40,388 nucleotides of DNA from an uncultured Lachnospiraceae bacterium (GCA_910584585.1 CAJUBP010000048.1:1-40388); one strand, 5' to 3'. Positions 22,735 through 31,877 are shown, counted from the stretch's first letter. Numbers and translations are program-made. Notes: generated by a model from the letters alone, not told the origin.

Positions 22735-24050
22735 GAATTTTCTGTAAAGCTGGGATTTAAGGTCACTCTTTTATTCACCAGAAGCGCCACCACAATGGAA
22801 AATGCCAGAATCGCAATATTCCCGATAATCTGCGCCATGGATGTGGAAATCAGCAGCACTGCTACAGACAGCGCCGCCAGCGCCATGGAAAAAATGCAGA
22901 CAGCTTTCAGCTTTCCATTGCTTACATGGAAGGAAGATTTGTTCCAAAGCTCCGGCAGTTTCTTCGGAAGCTGCATGGCAGAATAAGCGATTACGCCCCG
23001 GATTATTGTAAATAAAATCACCGTACTGTTGGCCACCGTATTCAAATCCAGGCCGATTAAAATCGGCACAGTGCCAATCAGGTAAAATACCAGCAGAATA
23101 TAATGGGCAGAACCATACTTTTTATTTTTCACGGCAAGCTTTCTGGGAAGCCATCCGTCTTCACAGGCGCGCATCACCGGATACACAATCATGCCGATGT
23201 TAAAGTTCAAGGTGGTAAGCAAGGCGAACATTGCGCCGCCCACGACAAAAAACGTATAAACCGCCTTAGGCATAAACGCTGCCGCCGACACGCTCAAAGG
23301 CTGGTTGGCCACCTGATCCACCGGAAGCACGCCTGCCGCAACCGTTGCCATCACTGCGTAAATCAGCACTACAATGCCGGTGGAAGCGATAATCACAAAA
23401 GGAATATCCTTGGTGGGATTTTTCGCCGCAGAACTGTAATTCACCACATACTGAGCGCCCCCTGCCGCAAAGGTCAGGTAAATGGACGCCAGCACAAACC
23501 CTCCCGGGCCGCCGGCCATAAATCCATTGGTAAAATAATCCGGCTGAATGTGCCCAACCCCTAATACAATGTAAGAGGCGATGGCAACCGCAAGCACCAC
23601 ACAGAGAATGTTCTGAAGCCTGGCTGCCTGTTTTACCCCCAATACATGCATGCCAAACAGAGCCGTCAGCACAACGGTACAGATTAATTTTGCCGGAACT
23701 CCCGGAAACAGGGACAGGAAATAATCTGCAAAGGACAGGGTGTACATACTGATAGCCAATGCGCTGAACAGCTGCACATACAGATAAATACCCGCCATTT
23801 TCTGCCCGCTCAATACCGCAATCTGAGAGTACTGCCCTCCCACAAAATTTGCCGTTCCGCCAATGTAAATCTGCGGAATTGCTCCCATAATCGTGATAAG
23901 TCCAGCAATAAGATAGGCAATATTTACGCTTCTTCCGGTAAAGCCGATTGCAATTCCGGTCATGGTCATAATGCCTACGCCGATAATCTGGCCCACCGCC
24001 ATGGAAAACAAATCCCCTCTGCTCAACAATTTGCTCTTTTGATCTTCCAT
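22731..24050 (-). CDS. APC-family amino acid permease
   Basis: The 439-residue membrane protein has about twelve hydrophobic segments and the APC start GDLFSMAVGQIIGVGIMTMTG, followed by YLTFAAGGAQYVVNYSSAAKNPTKDIP, the typical loop region. It probably imports an amino acid. It lies 24 bp after the PatB-type aminotransferase and shares its promoter, so its substrate may be a sulfur amino acid such as cystathionine or a cysteine conjugate; this is inference from context. The start follows AAGGAG with close spacing. Confidence 0.88.
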   Translation of the reverse strand: MEDQKSKLLSRGDLFSMAVGQIIGVGIMTMTGIAIGFTGRSVNIAYLIAGLITIMGAIPQIYIGGTANFVGGQYSQIAVLSGQKMAGIYLYVQLFSALAISMYTLSFADYFLSLFPGVPAKLICTVVLTALFGMHVLGVKQAARLQNILCVVLAVAIASYIVLGVGHIQPDYFTNGFMAGGPGGFVLASIYLTFAAGGAQYVVNYSSAAKNPTKDIPFVIIASTGIVVLIYAVMATVAAGVLPVDQVANQPLSVSAAAFMPKAVYTFFVVGGAMFALLTTLNFNIGMIVYPVMRACEDGWLPRKLAVKNKKYGSAHYILLVFYLIGTVPILIGLDLNTVANSTVILFTIIRGVIAYSAMQLPKKLPELWNKSSFHVSNGKLKAVCIFSMALAALSVAVLLISTSMAQIIGNIAILAFSIVVALLVNKRVTLNPSFTENS

Positions 24051-24074
24051 AAATTTTCTCCTTTTTTGAATTTT

Positions 24075-25265
24075 CTACCTGTACAGTTCTTTTTTCATGC
24101 GGCCTAACGCCTCTGTCAGAATGCTTCTCTGGCATCCCACATTCAGCCGGAAATGCTCTTCTCCGCCCGGCCCGAACCAAGGCCCCGGGACACAGATAAC
24201 CGCAGCGTCCAATACGATTCTCTGAAACAGCTCCTGATCCCCCAGATGCAGGCCAGATAAGTCAAGCCAGCATAAGAAAGTTCCTTCCGGCCGGATCATG
24301 GTTACGCCCGGCATATGCTCTTTTAAATATTGTTCCACATAATCTACATTTGCCTGCATATAGGCTATCTCCTGATCTGCCCACTCTGCGCCCTCCGGGG
24401 TGTAAGCGGCAATGACGCTCTCAATGCCGAAGGTGTTTTTCACATCCAGGGACATGGCAATCTGCGTCTTGCCGAAGGCTTCCCGCACCTTGGGATTGGG
24501 GATAATGGACATGCTGGATTTCAGCCCGGCCACATTAAATGTCTTGCCCGGCGCTGTCAAATGGATAAAATTATCTGCATACTTTTCATCCAGGCTGAGC
24601 AGGGGATAATGGGTATGCCCCTCGTAGACAATGTCCCCATGAATCTCGTCCGACACCAGCATCACATGATGCTTTAAGCAGATATCCGCAGCCTTTCGCA
24701 ACTCTTCCTTCTTCCATACCCGCCCCGTAGGATTGTGAGGGCTGCACAGAATCATCATGGTATTTTCCGGCTTGGAAGCCAGCTCCTCCAGCTCTTCCAA
24801 ATTCATTTCAAAATGCCCGTCCCGGCAGACCAGGCCGTTATTTACAACCCTGCGGTTATCATTCTTCACAATCGTGGCAAAGGGATCGTACACCGGCTGC
24901 TGGATAATTACCCCGTCTCCCTCTTTGCTGAAGGTACGGATTGCAATGTTGATTCCGGCCACAACGGAAGGGGTATAAGTAATCCACTCCGGCTTCACCT
25001 CCCAGCCAAAACGCAGCTTCTGCCAGTAGCAGACTGCCTGGTAAAAGCTTTCCATAGGCGTACAATAGCCAAAAATCTCCTTTTCCACCCGATTCCTCAA
25101 TGCTTCCACGATTACCGGGGCACAGGGAAATTCCGAATCTGCAAGCCACATGGGAATCATATGCTCTGGAATGTCCATGTGCAGATAAGAACTGACTGCC
25201 TTCGCATGCCACTTCATGTCATTGGTTTGCTTCCTGTCCACAATACGGTCAAAATCATACTTCAT
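24075..25265 (-). CDS. patB: MalY/PatB-family PLP aminotransferase (C-S lyase type)
   Basis: This family cleaves cystathionine or other C-S conjugates, or acts as an aminotransferase. It begins MKYDFDRIVDRKQTND and contains MIPMWLADSEFPCAPVIVEAL, ILCSPHNPTGRVWKKEEL, VSDEIHGDIVYEGH, and the PLP lysine in LTAPGKTFNVAGLKSS. Length 396 is standard. I use the ATG at 25263-25265 behind GGTGGAG; a GTG three codons upstream is also possible. It leads the two-gene operon with the APC permease, behind a strong promoter and a palindromic site. Confidence 0.9.
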   Translation of the reverse strand: MKYDFDRIVDRKQTNDMKWHAKAVSSYLHMDIPEHMIPMWLADSEFPCAPVIVEALRNRVEKEIFGYCTPMESFYQAVCYWQKLRFGWEVKPEWITYTPSVVAGINIAIRTFSKEGDGVIIQQPVYDPFATIVKNDNRRVVNNGLVCRDGHFEMNLEELEELASKPENTMMILCSPHNPTGRVWKKEELRKAADICLKHHVMLVSDEIHGDIVYEGHTHYPLLSLDEKYADNFIHLTAPGKTFNVAGLKSSMSIIPNPKVREAFGKTQIAMSLDVKNTFGIESVIAAYTPEGAEWADQEIAYMQANVDYVEQYLKEHMPGVTMIRPEGTFLCWLDLSGLHLGDQELFQRIVLDAAVICVPGPWFGPGGEEHFRLNVGCQRSILTEALGRMKKELYR

Positions 25266-25290
25266 AATCTCCACCTTCTCCTTCTCTTTG

Positions 25291-25352
25291 AGTTTAACTT
25301 TTAAACTGTTTATTAGTTAAACTAATTATATATCTTTTATCACTTTTGTCAA
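25291..25352 (-). promoter_or_regulatory. Consensus promoter and palindromic operator of patB-permease
   Basis: TTGACA (25347-25352) and TATAAT (25325-25330) are both perfect, with 16-bp spacing. Immediately downstream, AGTTTAACT and AGTTAAACT (25315-25323 and 25291-25299) form a perfect 9-bp inverted repeat with a 15-nt centre, covering the expected start point. A near-consensus promoter with an operator there suggests control by a repressor, which is not encoded nearby. Confidence 0.8.
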
Positions 25353-25366
25353 TAGAAAAAGAAAAA

Positions 25367-25410
25367 CTCAGGGAATCTTTGTGAATAGTACACAAATTAA
25401 TTCTCCTGAG
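25367..25410 (-). terminator. Long hairpin upstream of the patB promoter
   Basis: CTCAGG with CCTGAG, plus AAT/ATT and TTTGTG with CACAAA, form an interrupted stem (arms 25367-25383 and 25391-25410). On the minus strand it is followed by TTTTTC, so it would stop transcription from 25567-26545 before the patB promoter. Confidence 0.65.
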
Positions 25411-25480
25411 TTTGGTAGAATTTCCTGCTCTCTTGTCATTGACAATAAAATTTCAATCCTTATTTCCGATTTTAGACAGA

Positions 25481-25506
25481 AAAAAGCCGGGGATTGCTCC
25501 TCAGCT
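25481..25506 (-). terminator. Terminator after the HicB-Panacea gene
   Basis: On the minus strand AGCTGAGGA, a short GCAA loop and TCCCCGGCT form a 9-bp stem with one mismatch and one wobble, followed by TTTTTT. It lies about 60 bp after the stop of the gene at 25567-26199 and is the first of two terminators in this gap. Confidence 0.75.
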
Positions 25507-25566
25507 TTCTATCACTCTTATTTTTCTCCAATATGATGTTTTACTAACATAAAATCTAGCAAGATT

Positions 25567-26199
25567 TTAATTATGGTAGTATTCTATCATAAGGGCATTG
25601 GCAATATCTCTATTGTCGCTCTCACCCTCATTCAGCGCTCCCCTTGTCTCTTTCCAAGGCCTTTCTGCATGGGTATATTGCCTTAACGTATCCCCGTCTT
25701 CGTTCCCATATGTCTCAATCACATGATCCATATGCCGCTTTTCCGATTCTGAGAAAGAATGCGCCAATTGGTAATCCTCTCTTCTTACAATCCTTCTTCC
25801 CCTGTGGGTATCAAACAGCCGTTTATTTACCGGGCCGTTTGCATAATCCTTAAAGGTATCGTCTATAAATTCTGTCTTATAAATTCCAAGACACCAGGCC
25901 TGGCAGTAATAAACCAGTTTCTGGAGCATCCAGGTATCAATTGCACCCATTCTGCCAAGAATATAAGCCGCCACATCCAAAGACGTGGGATTGGTTGATT
26001 CTATCGTATCAGAATCCTCTTCGGGAATTTCCCTGCCTAATTCTTCTGCAAAACGAATCCATTCCCCAATCATAATATCCGCATTTGCAAGAGATTCTTC
26101 AATGGTGTCTCCATCTGCCATACAGCCAGGGAGAGCTGGAACATTTGTAATATATGCCGCGTCATCATCACTCCAATAAAACATTTTGTTGTATGCCAT
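25567..26199 (-). CDS. HicB-like plus Panacea (DUF4065/SocA-like) fusion, antitoxin-type
   Basis: Two antitoxin-type domains are joined. Residues 1-62 follow HicB: FYWSDDDAAYITNVPALPGC, then GDTIEESLANADIMIGEWI. Residues 73-210 follow the Panacea/DUF4065 domain: DVAAYILGRMG, MLQKLVYYCQAWCLGIY, YANGPVNKRLFD, and the late THAERPWKETRGA. Panacea domains neutralise many unrelated toxins, and HicB binds HicA; no HicA-like ORF is nearby. The start is the ATG at 26197-26199 behind GGAGAAAGG. It overlaps the upstream nucleotidyltransferase gene by 32 bp, so the two are co-expressed. A role as the neutralising partner of that enzyme is inference. Confidence 0.8.
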   Translation of the reverse strand: MAYNKMFYWSDDDAAYITNVPALPGCMADGDTIEESLANADIMIGEWIRFAEELGREIPEEDSDTIESTNPTSLDVAAYILGRMGAIDTWMLQKLVYYCQAWCLGIYKTEFIDDTFKDYANGPVNKRLFDTHRGRRIVRREDYQLAHSFSESEKRHMDHVIETYGNEDGDTLRQYTHAERPWKETRGALNEGESDNRDIANALMIEYYHN

Positions 26200-26545
26200 A
26201 TTGCCTTTCTCCTGCATTGACTACCACCCCTTCATCCCGAATATTACGGTAATATGGCAAGTTATCTACCCAATAATTAAAATGCTCTTCATTCTTAACT
26301 ACTGGAGAAATATCAATACCATACTTCATCAAATATTCAAAAGCACAATCTGCCACATCATCTGCATAATCCCGGATTTTATTTTCAGAAATTTTAACCA
26401 GAATCATTACATCAATATCAGAGCCTTCCGTATAATCGCCCCTTGCATAGGAACCATAAATTACAACTCTATCCATATCCTTTCCAAACAGACGACGCAT
26501 ATCTTTTGCAAATTCAAATACGATATTCTTTACAGAAACCGGCAT
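26168..26545 (-). CDS. MNT-type nucleotidyltransferase
   Basis: The 125-residue protein is a minimal nucleotidyltransferase. The active-site motif G-S-x10-D-x-D is intact in GSYARGDYTEGSDIDVMILV (residues 31-50), with Asp43 and Asp45 as metal ligands and Asp78 (YGIDISPVV) as the likely third. MNT proteins usually pair with HEPN toxins and neutralise them by adding AMP, but no HEPN gene is present; other members of the fold are toxins themselves. The ATG at 26543-26545 has GAGGAGG upstream, so the longer frame is rejected. The gene overlaps the HicB-Panacea fusion by 32 bp. Confidence 0.83.
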   Translation of the reverse strand: MPVSVKNIVFEFAKDMRRLFGKDMDRVVIYGSYARGDYTEGSDIDVMILVKISENKIRDYADDVADCAFEYLMKYGIDISPVVKNEEHFNYWVDNLPYYRNIRDEGVVVNAGERQYGIQQNVLLE

Positions 26546-26722
26546 ATCTCCACCTCCTCTTCGCTCCGGCGGCAATTCGTCGGAAAGCATTCCTAAAATG
26601 CTTCGCATTGCCTTCTTTCTCCATTTTAGCATATCCATATTCTCTTGTCATCTTTTTCATTTTTGCTGCTATGGGCTTGAATATCTAAAATGAAGGTTCA
26701 ACAGGTATCGCAAAGCATAAAA

Positions 26723-26762
26723 GAATCCCACAAACAGCGTATTTATGCCATTTGCGGGATTC
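26723..26762 (-). terminator. Hairpin, probable terminator of the heat-shock operon
   Basis: Arms 26723-26734 and 26751-26762 (GAATCCC-type, one mismatch) form a 12-bp stem whose loop can pair further. On the minus strand it is followed by TTTTATGC. It lies about 120 bp downstream of dnaJ and upstream of the nucleotidyltransferase gene. The stretch 26546-26722 holds no gene I can support. Confidence 0.6.
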
Positions 26763-26808
26763 GGTACATCACCTGGCTTTATTTACGTCAATACGTTCCC
26801 AAAAATTC

Positions 26809-26835
26809 CTAGAGCGTGTTTGAAAAATGCTCTAG
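26809..26835. repeat. Dispersed repeat, short form
   Basis: The 22 bp from 26809 to 26830 are identical to 38155-38176; the shared core is TAGAGCGTGTTTGAAAAATG. Here the element ends at once with GCTCTAG, so only a 7-bp inverted repeat (CTAGAGC/GCTCTAG) remains, as if the middle and most of the right arm of the long form were deleted. Confidence 0.92.
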
Positions 26836-26880
26836 AAACTACAGGAAAATAACTTTGGCAATTTATTGAGAATATAGTCT

Positions 26881-28062
26881 TTACATATCTTCCAGGGATT
26901 CTTTAATCTTCCCCATAAAGCCTTTTTTCTTTCCATGCTTCTCTGCATGGGCTGCACCATTTCCTTTCTTCAGGGACTGCCCGCTGGCTTCGTCAAATCT
27001 GCGCAAAGCCTCCTTGGCCTCTTCATTCAAACCGGTGGGCACCTGGACTACAAGGGTTACATAGTGGTCGCCCCGGATGGAAGAATTGCGCAGGGACGGG
27101 ATGCCCTTGCCTTTCAGGCGGATTCTGGTATCTGTCTGGGTTCCCGGCTTCACGTCATAGAGAATATCCCCGTCAATGGTGCTGATACGCACTTCACCGC
27201 CCAATGCCGCCTGGGCAAAAGAAATGGGCGCTGTGGAATAAATATTCATATCCTGCCGCTGGAAAATCGGATGTCTGCTGACATTTACTTCTACCAGCAA
27301 ATCGCCTCTTGGCCCGCCGTTAGCGCCGGGTTCTCCTTTTTCCCGGATACGGACGCTCTGGCCGTTGTCAATGCCGGCAGGAATGGAAACTTTGATTTTT
27401 TTGCGCTTTGCAATATATCCGGTTCCCCGGCAGTCGGGGCATTTTTCCCGGATAATTTTCCCGGTTCCATGGCAATCCGGGCAGGTCTGTACATTCTGCA
27501 CCATGCCAAGGAATGACTGCTGGGTATAGACCACTTTCCCTTTCCCGCCGCACTTGGTACAGGTCTCCGGTGAAGTCCCCGGCTTCGCCCCTGTAGTGTG
27601 GCAGGTCTGGCATTCATCCTTCAATGTAATCTCAATTTCCTTCTCGCAGCCAAAGGCCGCTTCTTCAAAGGTAATCCGCACTGCCGCCCTAAGGTTCGCG
27701 CCTTTCATAGGACCATTGTTGGCGGAACGCCTTCTGGAGCTGCCGCCAAATAAATCGCCGAAAATATCGCCGAAAATGTCACCCATATCCATGCCGGAGA
27801 AATCAAAGCCGCCTCCGCCGCCCATGCCCCCGTCAAAGGCCGCATGGCCGAACTGGTCGTACTGGCGCTTTTTATCCGGATCGCTTAAAACGGCATAAGC
27901 CTCGGAAGCTTCTTTAAATTTTTTCTCAGCCTCAGCATCACCCGGATTCATATCCGGGTGATATTTTTTGGCAAGCTGGCGGTATGCTTTTTTAATGGTA
28001 GCATCATCCGCATTTTTGTCCACTCCAAGGACTTCATAGTAATCTCTTTTCTGTTCTGCCAT
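26881..28062 (-). CDS. dnaJ: Chaperone DnaJ
   Basis: This type I J-protein stimulates the DnaK ATPase. The J-domain (residues 1-70, HPD at about 36-38) is followed by a Gly/Phe-rich region, then four CxxCxGxG zinc-finger repeats (CQTCHTTG, CTKCGGKG, CPDCHGTG, CPDCRGTG) and the C-terminal substrate-binding domains. At 393 residues it is complete. It lies 2 bp after dnaK and ends the CIRCE-controlled operon. Confidence 0.98.
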   Translation of the reverse strand: MAEQKRDYYEVLGVDKNADDATIKKAYRQLAKKYHPDMNPGDAEAEKKFKEASEAYAVLSDPDKKRQYDQFGHAAFDGGMGGGGGFDFSGMDMGDIFGDIFGDLFGGSSRRRSANNGPMKGANLRAAVRITFEEAAFGCEKEIEITLKDECQTCHTTGAKPGTSPETCTKCGGKGKVVYTQQSFLGMVQNVQTCPDCHGTGKIIREKCPDCRGTGYIAKRKKIKVSIPAGIDNGQSVRIREKGEPGANGGPRGDLLVEVNVSRHPIFQRQDMNIYSTAPISFAQAALGGEVRISTIDGDILYDVKPGTQTDTRIRLKGKGIPSLRNSSIRGDHYVTLVVQVPTGLNEEAKEALRRFDEASGQSLKKGNGAAHAEKHGKKKGFMGKIKESLEDM

Positions 28063-28064
28063 GA

Positions 28065-29936
28065 TTATACTTCCTTATAATCTGCGTCTACCACGTCATC
28101 ATCTGCACTGCTGTAGGATGCATTTCCCATATCAGGAGCTGGGCCGGCGCCTGCTGCGCCCTGGGCTGCCTGTGCATTCTCATACATCTTTGCAAATACT
28201 TTCTGTGCGCTTTCCATGAGTTTTTCCTTGGCTGCCTTCATCTCGCCTACCTGGTCGTCGGTCATTTCCTCTGCATTCGGATGTGCCTCTACCATGGCTT
28301 TCAATGCGTTCAGGTCTGCCTCTACTGCTGCCTTATCAGCGGCATCCAGGTTCGCGCCAACCTCCTGCAAAGCATTCTCTGTCTGGAATACGAAAGAATC
28401 TGCGTCATTTCTGGTGTCAATGGCTTCTTTTCTCTTCTTATCCTGGGCTTCGAATTCTGCCGCTTCTTTTACTGCCTTTTCAATGTCGGCGTCGGACATG
28501 TTGGAGCCTGCGGTGATGGTAATATGCTGCTCTTTTCCGGTTCCCAAATCTTTGGCGGATACGTTTACAATACCGTTGGCGTCAATGTCGAAGGTAACTT
28601 CAATCTGAGGAACGCCTCGTCTTGCTGGCGGGATTCCGTCTAACCGGAACTGGCCTAAGGATTTGTTATCTCTTACAAACTGCCGCTCACCCTGTACCAC
28701 GTTGATGTCAACTGCAGTCTGGTTATCTGCCGCGGTGGAGAAAATCTGGCTCTTCTTGGTAGGAATCGTTGTATTTCTTTCAATCAATCTGGTTGCAACG
28801 CCGCCCATGGTCTCAATGGATAAGGACAATGGAGTTACATCCAGAAGAAGGATTTCACCTGCGCCTGCGTCTCCTGCTAATTTACCGCCCTGGATGGAAG
28901 CGCCTAAAGCAACGCATTCGTCTGGGTTCAAGGATTTGCTTGGGTCTTTTCCGGTAAGCTGTTTTACCTTATCCTGTACAGCCGGAACACGCGTGGAACC
29001 GCCTACCAAAAGCACCTGGCCCAGCTCCGAAGCCGTAAGCCCTGCGTCCTTCAATGCGTTCTGTACCGGAACGGCTGTCCTCTCTACCAAATCATGGGTC
29101 AGCTCATCAAATTTTGCCCTGGTCAGGTTCATATCGAAATGTTTCGGGCCTTCTGCAGTTGCAGTGATAAAGGGCAGGTTGATGTTGGTTGTGGTGGCAG
29201 AGGATAATTCTTTCTTTGCCTTTTCTGCCGCTTCCTTTAATCTCTGCAGCGCCATCTTATCATTGGAAAGGTCAATGCCTTCTGTTTTCTTAAATTCCGC
29301 CAGCATGTAATCTGTAATCTTCTGGTCGAAATCATCGCCGCCCAGACGGTTATCGCCGGAAGTGGATAATACTTCGATGACGCCCTCGCCGATTTCAATG
29401 ATAGACACGTCGAAAGTACCGCCGCCTAAGTCGTAAACCATGATTTTCTGCTCTTTTTCATTGTCAAGGCCGTAAGCAAGCGCTGCCGCTGTCGGCTCGT
29501 TGATAATACGTTTTACGTCCAGCCCTGCAATTTTTCCTGCATCTTTGGTTGCCTGGCGCTGTGCGTCGTTGAAATACGCCGGAACCGTAATGACTGCATC
29601 CGTTACTTTTTCACCCAGGTAATTTTCTGCGTCCGCCTTTAATTTCTGGAGAATCATAGCGGAAATTTCCTGGGGGGAATAATTCTTGCTGTCGATGGAG
29701 CGCTTGTGATCCGTGCCCATTTCCCTCTTGATAGAAGAAATGGTCTTCTCCGCGTTGGTTACTGCCTGGCGCTTTGCCGGCTCTCCTACTAACCTTTCGC
29801 CTGTCTTGGTGAAAGCCACAACAGACGGTGTTGTCCTTGCTCCTTCTGTATTGGCGATAACCACAGGTTTCCCGCCTTCCATAACTGCCACACAGCTATT
29901 TGTTGTTCCTAAGTCGATACCAATAATTTTGCTCAT
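28065..29936 (-). CDS. dnaK: Chaperone DnaK (Hsp70)
   Basis: The nucleotide-binding domain shows IIGIDLGTTNSCVAVMEGG, INEPTAAALAYGLD, and VYDLGGGTFDVSIIE; the substrate domain begins around LLLDVTPLSLSIETMGG. The tail is the usual disordered acidic segment ending DDDVVDADYKEV. At 623 residues it is normal for Firmicutes, which lack an extra segment found in proteobacterial DnaK. GAGGAGGT precedes the ATG. It is third in the heat-shock operon. Confidence 0.99.
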   Translation of the reverse strand: MSKIIGIDLGTTNSCVAVMEGGKPVVIANTEGARTTPSVVAFTKTGERLVGEPAKRQAVTNAEKTISSIKREMGTDHKRSIDSKNYSPQEISAMILQKLKADAENYLGEKVTDAVITVPAYFNDAQRQATKDAGKIAGLDVKRIINEPTAAALAYGLDNEKEQKIMVYDLGGGTFDVSIIEIGEGVIEVLSTSGDNRLGGDDFDQKITDYMLAEFKKTEGIDLSNDKMALQRLKEAAEKAKKELSSATTTNINLPFITATAEGPKHFDMNLTRAKFDELTHDLVERTAVPVQNALKDAGLTASELGQVLLVGGSTRVPAVQDKVKQLTGKDPSKSLNPDECVALGASIQGGKLAGDAGAGEILLLDVTPLSLSIETMGGVATRLIERNTTIPTKKSQIFSTAADNQTAVDINVVQGERQFVRDNKSLGQFRLDGIPPARRGVPQIEVTFDIDANGIVNVSAKDLGTGKEQHITITAGSNMSDADIEKAVKEAAEFEAQDKKRKEAIDTRNDADSFVFQTENALQEVGANLDAADKAAVEADLNALKAMVEAHPNAEEMTDDQVGEMKAAKEKLMESAQKVFAKMYENAQAAQGAAGAGPAPDMGNASYSSADDDVVDADYKEV

Positions 29937-30058
29937 AATAGAGACCTCCTCATAAATATAAACTAATTACATTGTCTGCTGTTTTACTGCCTGGAAGCAT
30001 AGGCTTCCCAAAATTAAGCGGAGCATACCGCTTATGGAAATCCGGGGAAAACGGCTTG

Positions 30059-30751
30059 TTACTGCACCACAGCCACCATGCTGTGCCTTACCACGCTATC
30101 CCGGTACATGTACCCTCTCTGCAGTTCCTGCGCCACAAACCCGGATTCATATTCTTCGCTTTCCACCTGCATCACTGCATTGTGGAACTCTGGGTTAAAC
30201 TCAGCGCCTACCGCTTCAATGGGCTTTACTTCCAGATTTTCCAGTTCTGTCATCAACTGCTTATATATCTTATCCATTCCCTGCACAAAGGGATCTTCCT
30301 TTGATTCTTCGGGAACAGCGGATAACCCTCGTTCAAAATTGTCCACCACCGGAAGGATTTTCTCAATCACGCTTTTCGCCCCTACCTCAAACATCTGGGC
30401 TTTTTCCTTCTCGGTCCGCTTGCGGAAATTATCAAATTCCGCCATCTGCCGCTGTACCCGGTCGGTCAGCTCGGCAATTTTTTCTTCCTGCTTATTCTTC
30501 TTTTCTTTCTTCTTGAAAAATCCTTTTTTCTCTTCTGCCTGAGCCTCTTCGGAAGGCTGTTCTTCCCCGGATTCTTCTTCGGAAGAGCCGTCAAGAGAGC
30601 TGTCAGAGGTTTCTTCTGCCTCCTCAGGTCCCGGCGGGCTGTCCGTTCCGCATTCTTCTTGTGGAAGTTCAGGAGTGTCTTCCGTCTCTTCTGTTTCTAT
30701 GTTTTCTGTTTCCTGGCTTTCCATTGTTTCCATCTCTTTCTGTTCTGCCAT
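30059..30751 (-). CDS. grpE: Nucleotide exchange factor GrpE
   Basis: GrpE releases ADP from DnaK. The conserved part starts after residue 85 (ELTDRVQRQMAEFDNFRKRTEKEK), continues with ILPVVDNFERGL, and ends with GYMYRDSVVRHSMVAV. The first 80 residues are very acidic and of low complexity (runs of E, S and P), longer than in many homologues. AAAGGTGAAC precedes the ATG. The 122-bp gap to dnaK contains two small hairpins that may affect processing of the mRNA. Confidence 0.97.
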   Translation of the reverse strand: MAEQKEMETMESQETENIETEETEDTPELPQEECGTDSPPGPEEAEETSDSSLDGSSEEESGEEQPSEEAQAEEKKGFFKKKEKKNKQEEKIAELTDRVQRQMAEFDNFRKRTEKEKAQMFEVGAKSVIEKILPVVDNFERGLSAVPEESKEDPFVQGMDKIYKQLMTELENLEVKPIEAVGAEFNPEFHNAVMQVESEEYESGFVAQELQRGYMYRDSVVRHSMVAVVQ

Positions 30752-30797
30752 ATCTGTTCACCTTTCTATTTTCCATCTTCCAAATCTGGATGCTTTC

Positions 30798-31877
30798 TTA
30801 TCCTCCGTTTTCCAAATCCGAGCGGGGTATCTCTTTCCTGCTTTTCTTTGGTTTCCGAAATACGGCGTCAAGCTGTACCTTCAATGTCTTCAGATTATCC
30901 ATGACATTTTCGTAATCCATACGCTTCGGGCCGATAATCCCTATGGTGCCTGTCATTCCCTCCCCAATCTGGTAGGTTGCCGTTACCACGCTGCAGTCCT
31001 TCATGTTCTGGATGGGGGATTCTGAACCAATATATACCTGGATTCCCGTCTCCTCCTGGGAGGTTAAGGTTTCGTTGACCAGGCTGATCAGCTGCTTCTT
31101 CTCTTCAAAGGCATCCAAAAGTTCCCGCGCTTTCTGGGAATCGCTTAACTCCGGATATTTTAAAATATTTGTTGTCCCGCTGGTGTAAACCTCAAGATCT
31201 TCATCCTCCTGGATGGCTCCTGCCAACGCGTCTAACACATCGCTTACAATGTTGCTGTGGATGCCCGCCTGCTCTTTGAGCTTTGCAATCGTGCCAAGGT
31301 TAATCTCCTCTGCGGACAGCCCGTTGAGGCTGGTGTTCAAAAGAATGTTTAACTTCAATAATGTCTCATTATCTAAGGCTTCCCCTGTAGAAATCATCTT
31401 ATTCTTTACCAGGTTTCCTTCCATCACAATCACGGCCAGAAGCTGTTCCTCATCTACCTGGGACAACTGCAGGAACTTTACTTTGTTCTTATGATAAGAA
31501 GGAGAAGTTATCATGGCGGTATAATTGGTATTTGCCGCCAGCATCTTTGCCATCTGCTGCAATACCTGTTCCATCCGCTCTGTGTGTTCAATCATGAACT
31601 CCTTCATCTCTGTGACTTCCTGATCCTTTTGCTTCATCAGATTGTCTACATAAAACCGGTAACCCTGGTCAGAAGGAATCCGGCCTGCAGAGGTGTGGGG
31701 CTGTAAAATGTATCCCAGTTCTTCCAAGTCCGACATCTCATTGCGGATGGTAGCGGAACTTAAATTCAAATCTGAATATTTTGAGATGGTCCTGGAACCA
31801 ACCGGTTCCCCTGTATCCAGATAGTTCTGGATGATTGCATTTAAAATTTTTCTTTTTCTTTCATCCAGTTCCTGCAT
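30798..31877 (-). CDS. hrcA: Heat-inducible transcription repressor HrcA
   Basis: HrcA binds CIRCE and represses the chaperone operon. The winged-helix start (ILNAIIQNYLDTGEPVGSRT, then LSSATIRNEMSDLEELGYI and HTSAGRIPSDQGYRFYVD) is diagnostic, and the C-terminal GAF-like part ends with GTIGIIGPKRMDYENVM. Length 359 is typical. It is the first gene of the operon and has its own operator 32 bp upstream, so it autoregulates. Confidence 0.98.
   Translation of the reverse strand: MQELDERKRKILNAIIQNYLDTGEPVGSRTISKYSDLNLSSATIRNEMSDLEELGYILQPHTSAGRIPSDQGYRFYVDNLMKQKDQEVTEMKEFMIEHTERMEQVLQQMAKMLAANTNYTAMITSPSYHKNKVKFLQLSQVDEEQLLAVIVMEGNLVKNKMISTGEALDNETLLKLNILLNTSLNGLSAEEINLGTIAKLKEQAGIHSNIVSDVLDALAGAIQEDEDLEVYTSGTTNILKYPELSDSQKARELLDAFEEKKQLISLVNETLTSQEETGIQVYIGSESPIQNMKDCSVVTATYQIGEGMTGTIGIIGPKRMDYENVMDNLKTLKVQLDAVFRKPKKSRKEIPRSDLENGG

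Noticed and set aside
27554..29310. Plus-strand frames across dnaJ and dnaK
   Set aside because: They are antisense shadows of highly conserved chaperone genes.
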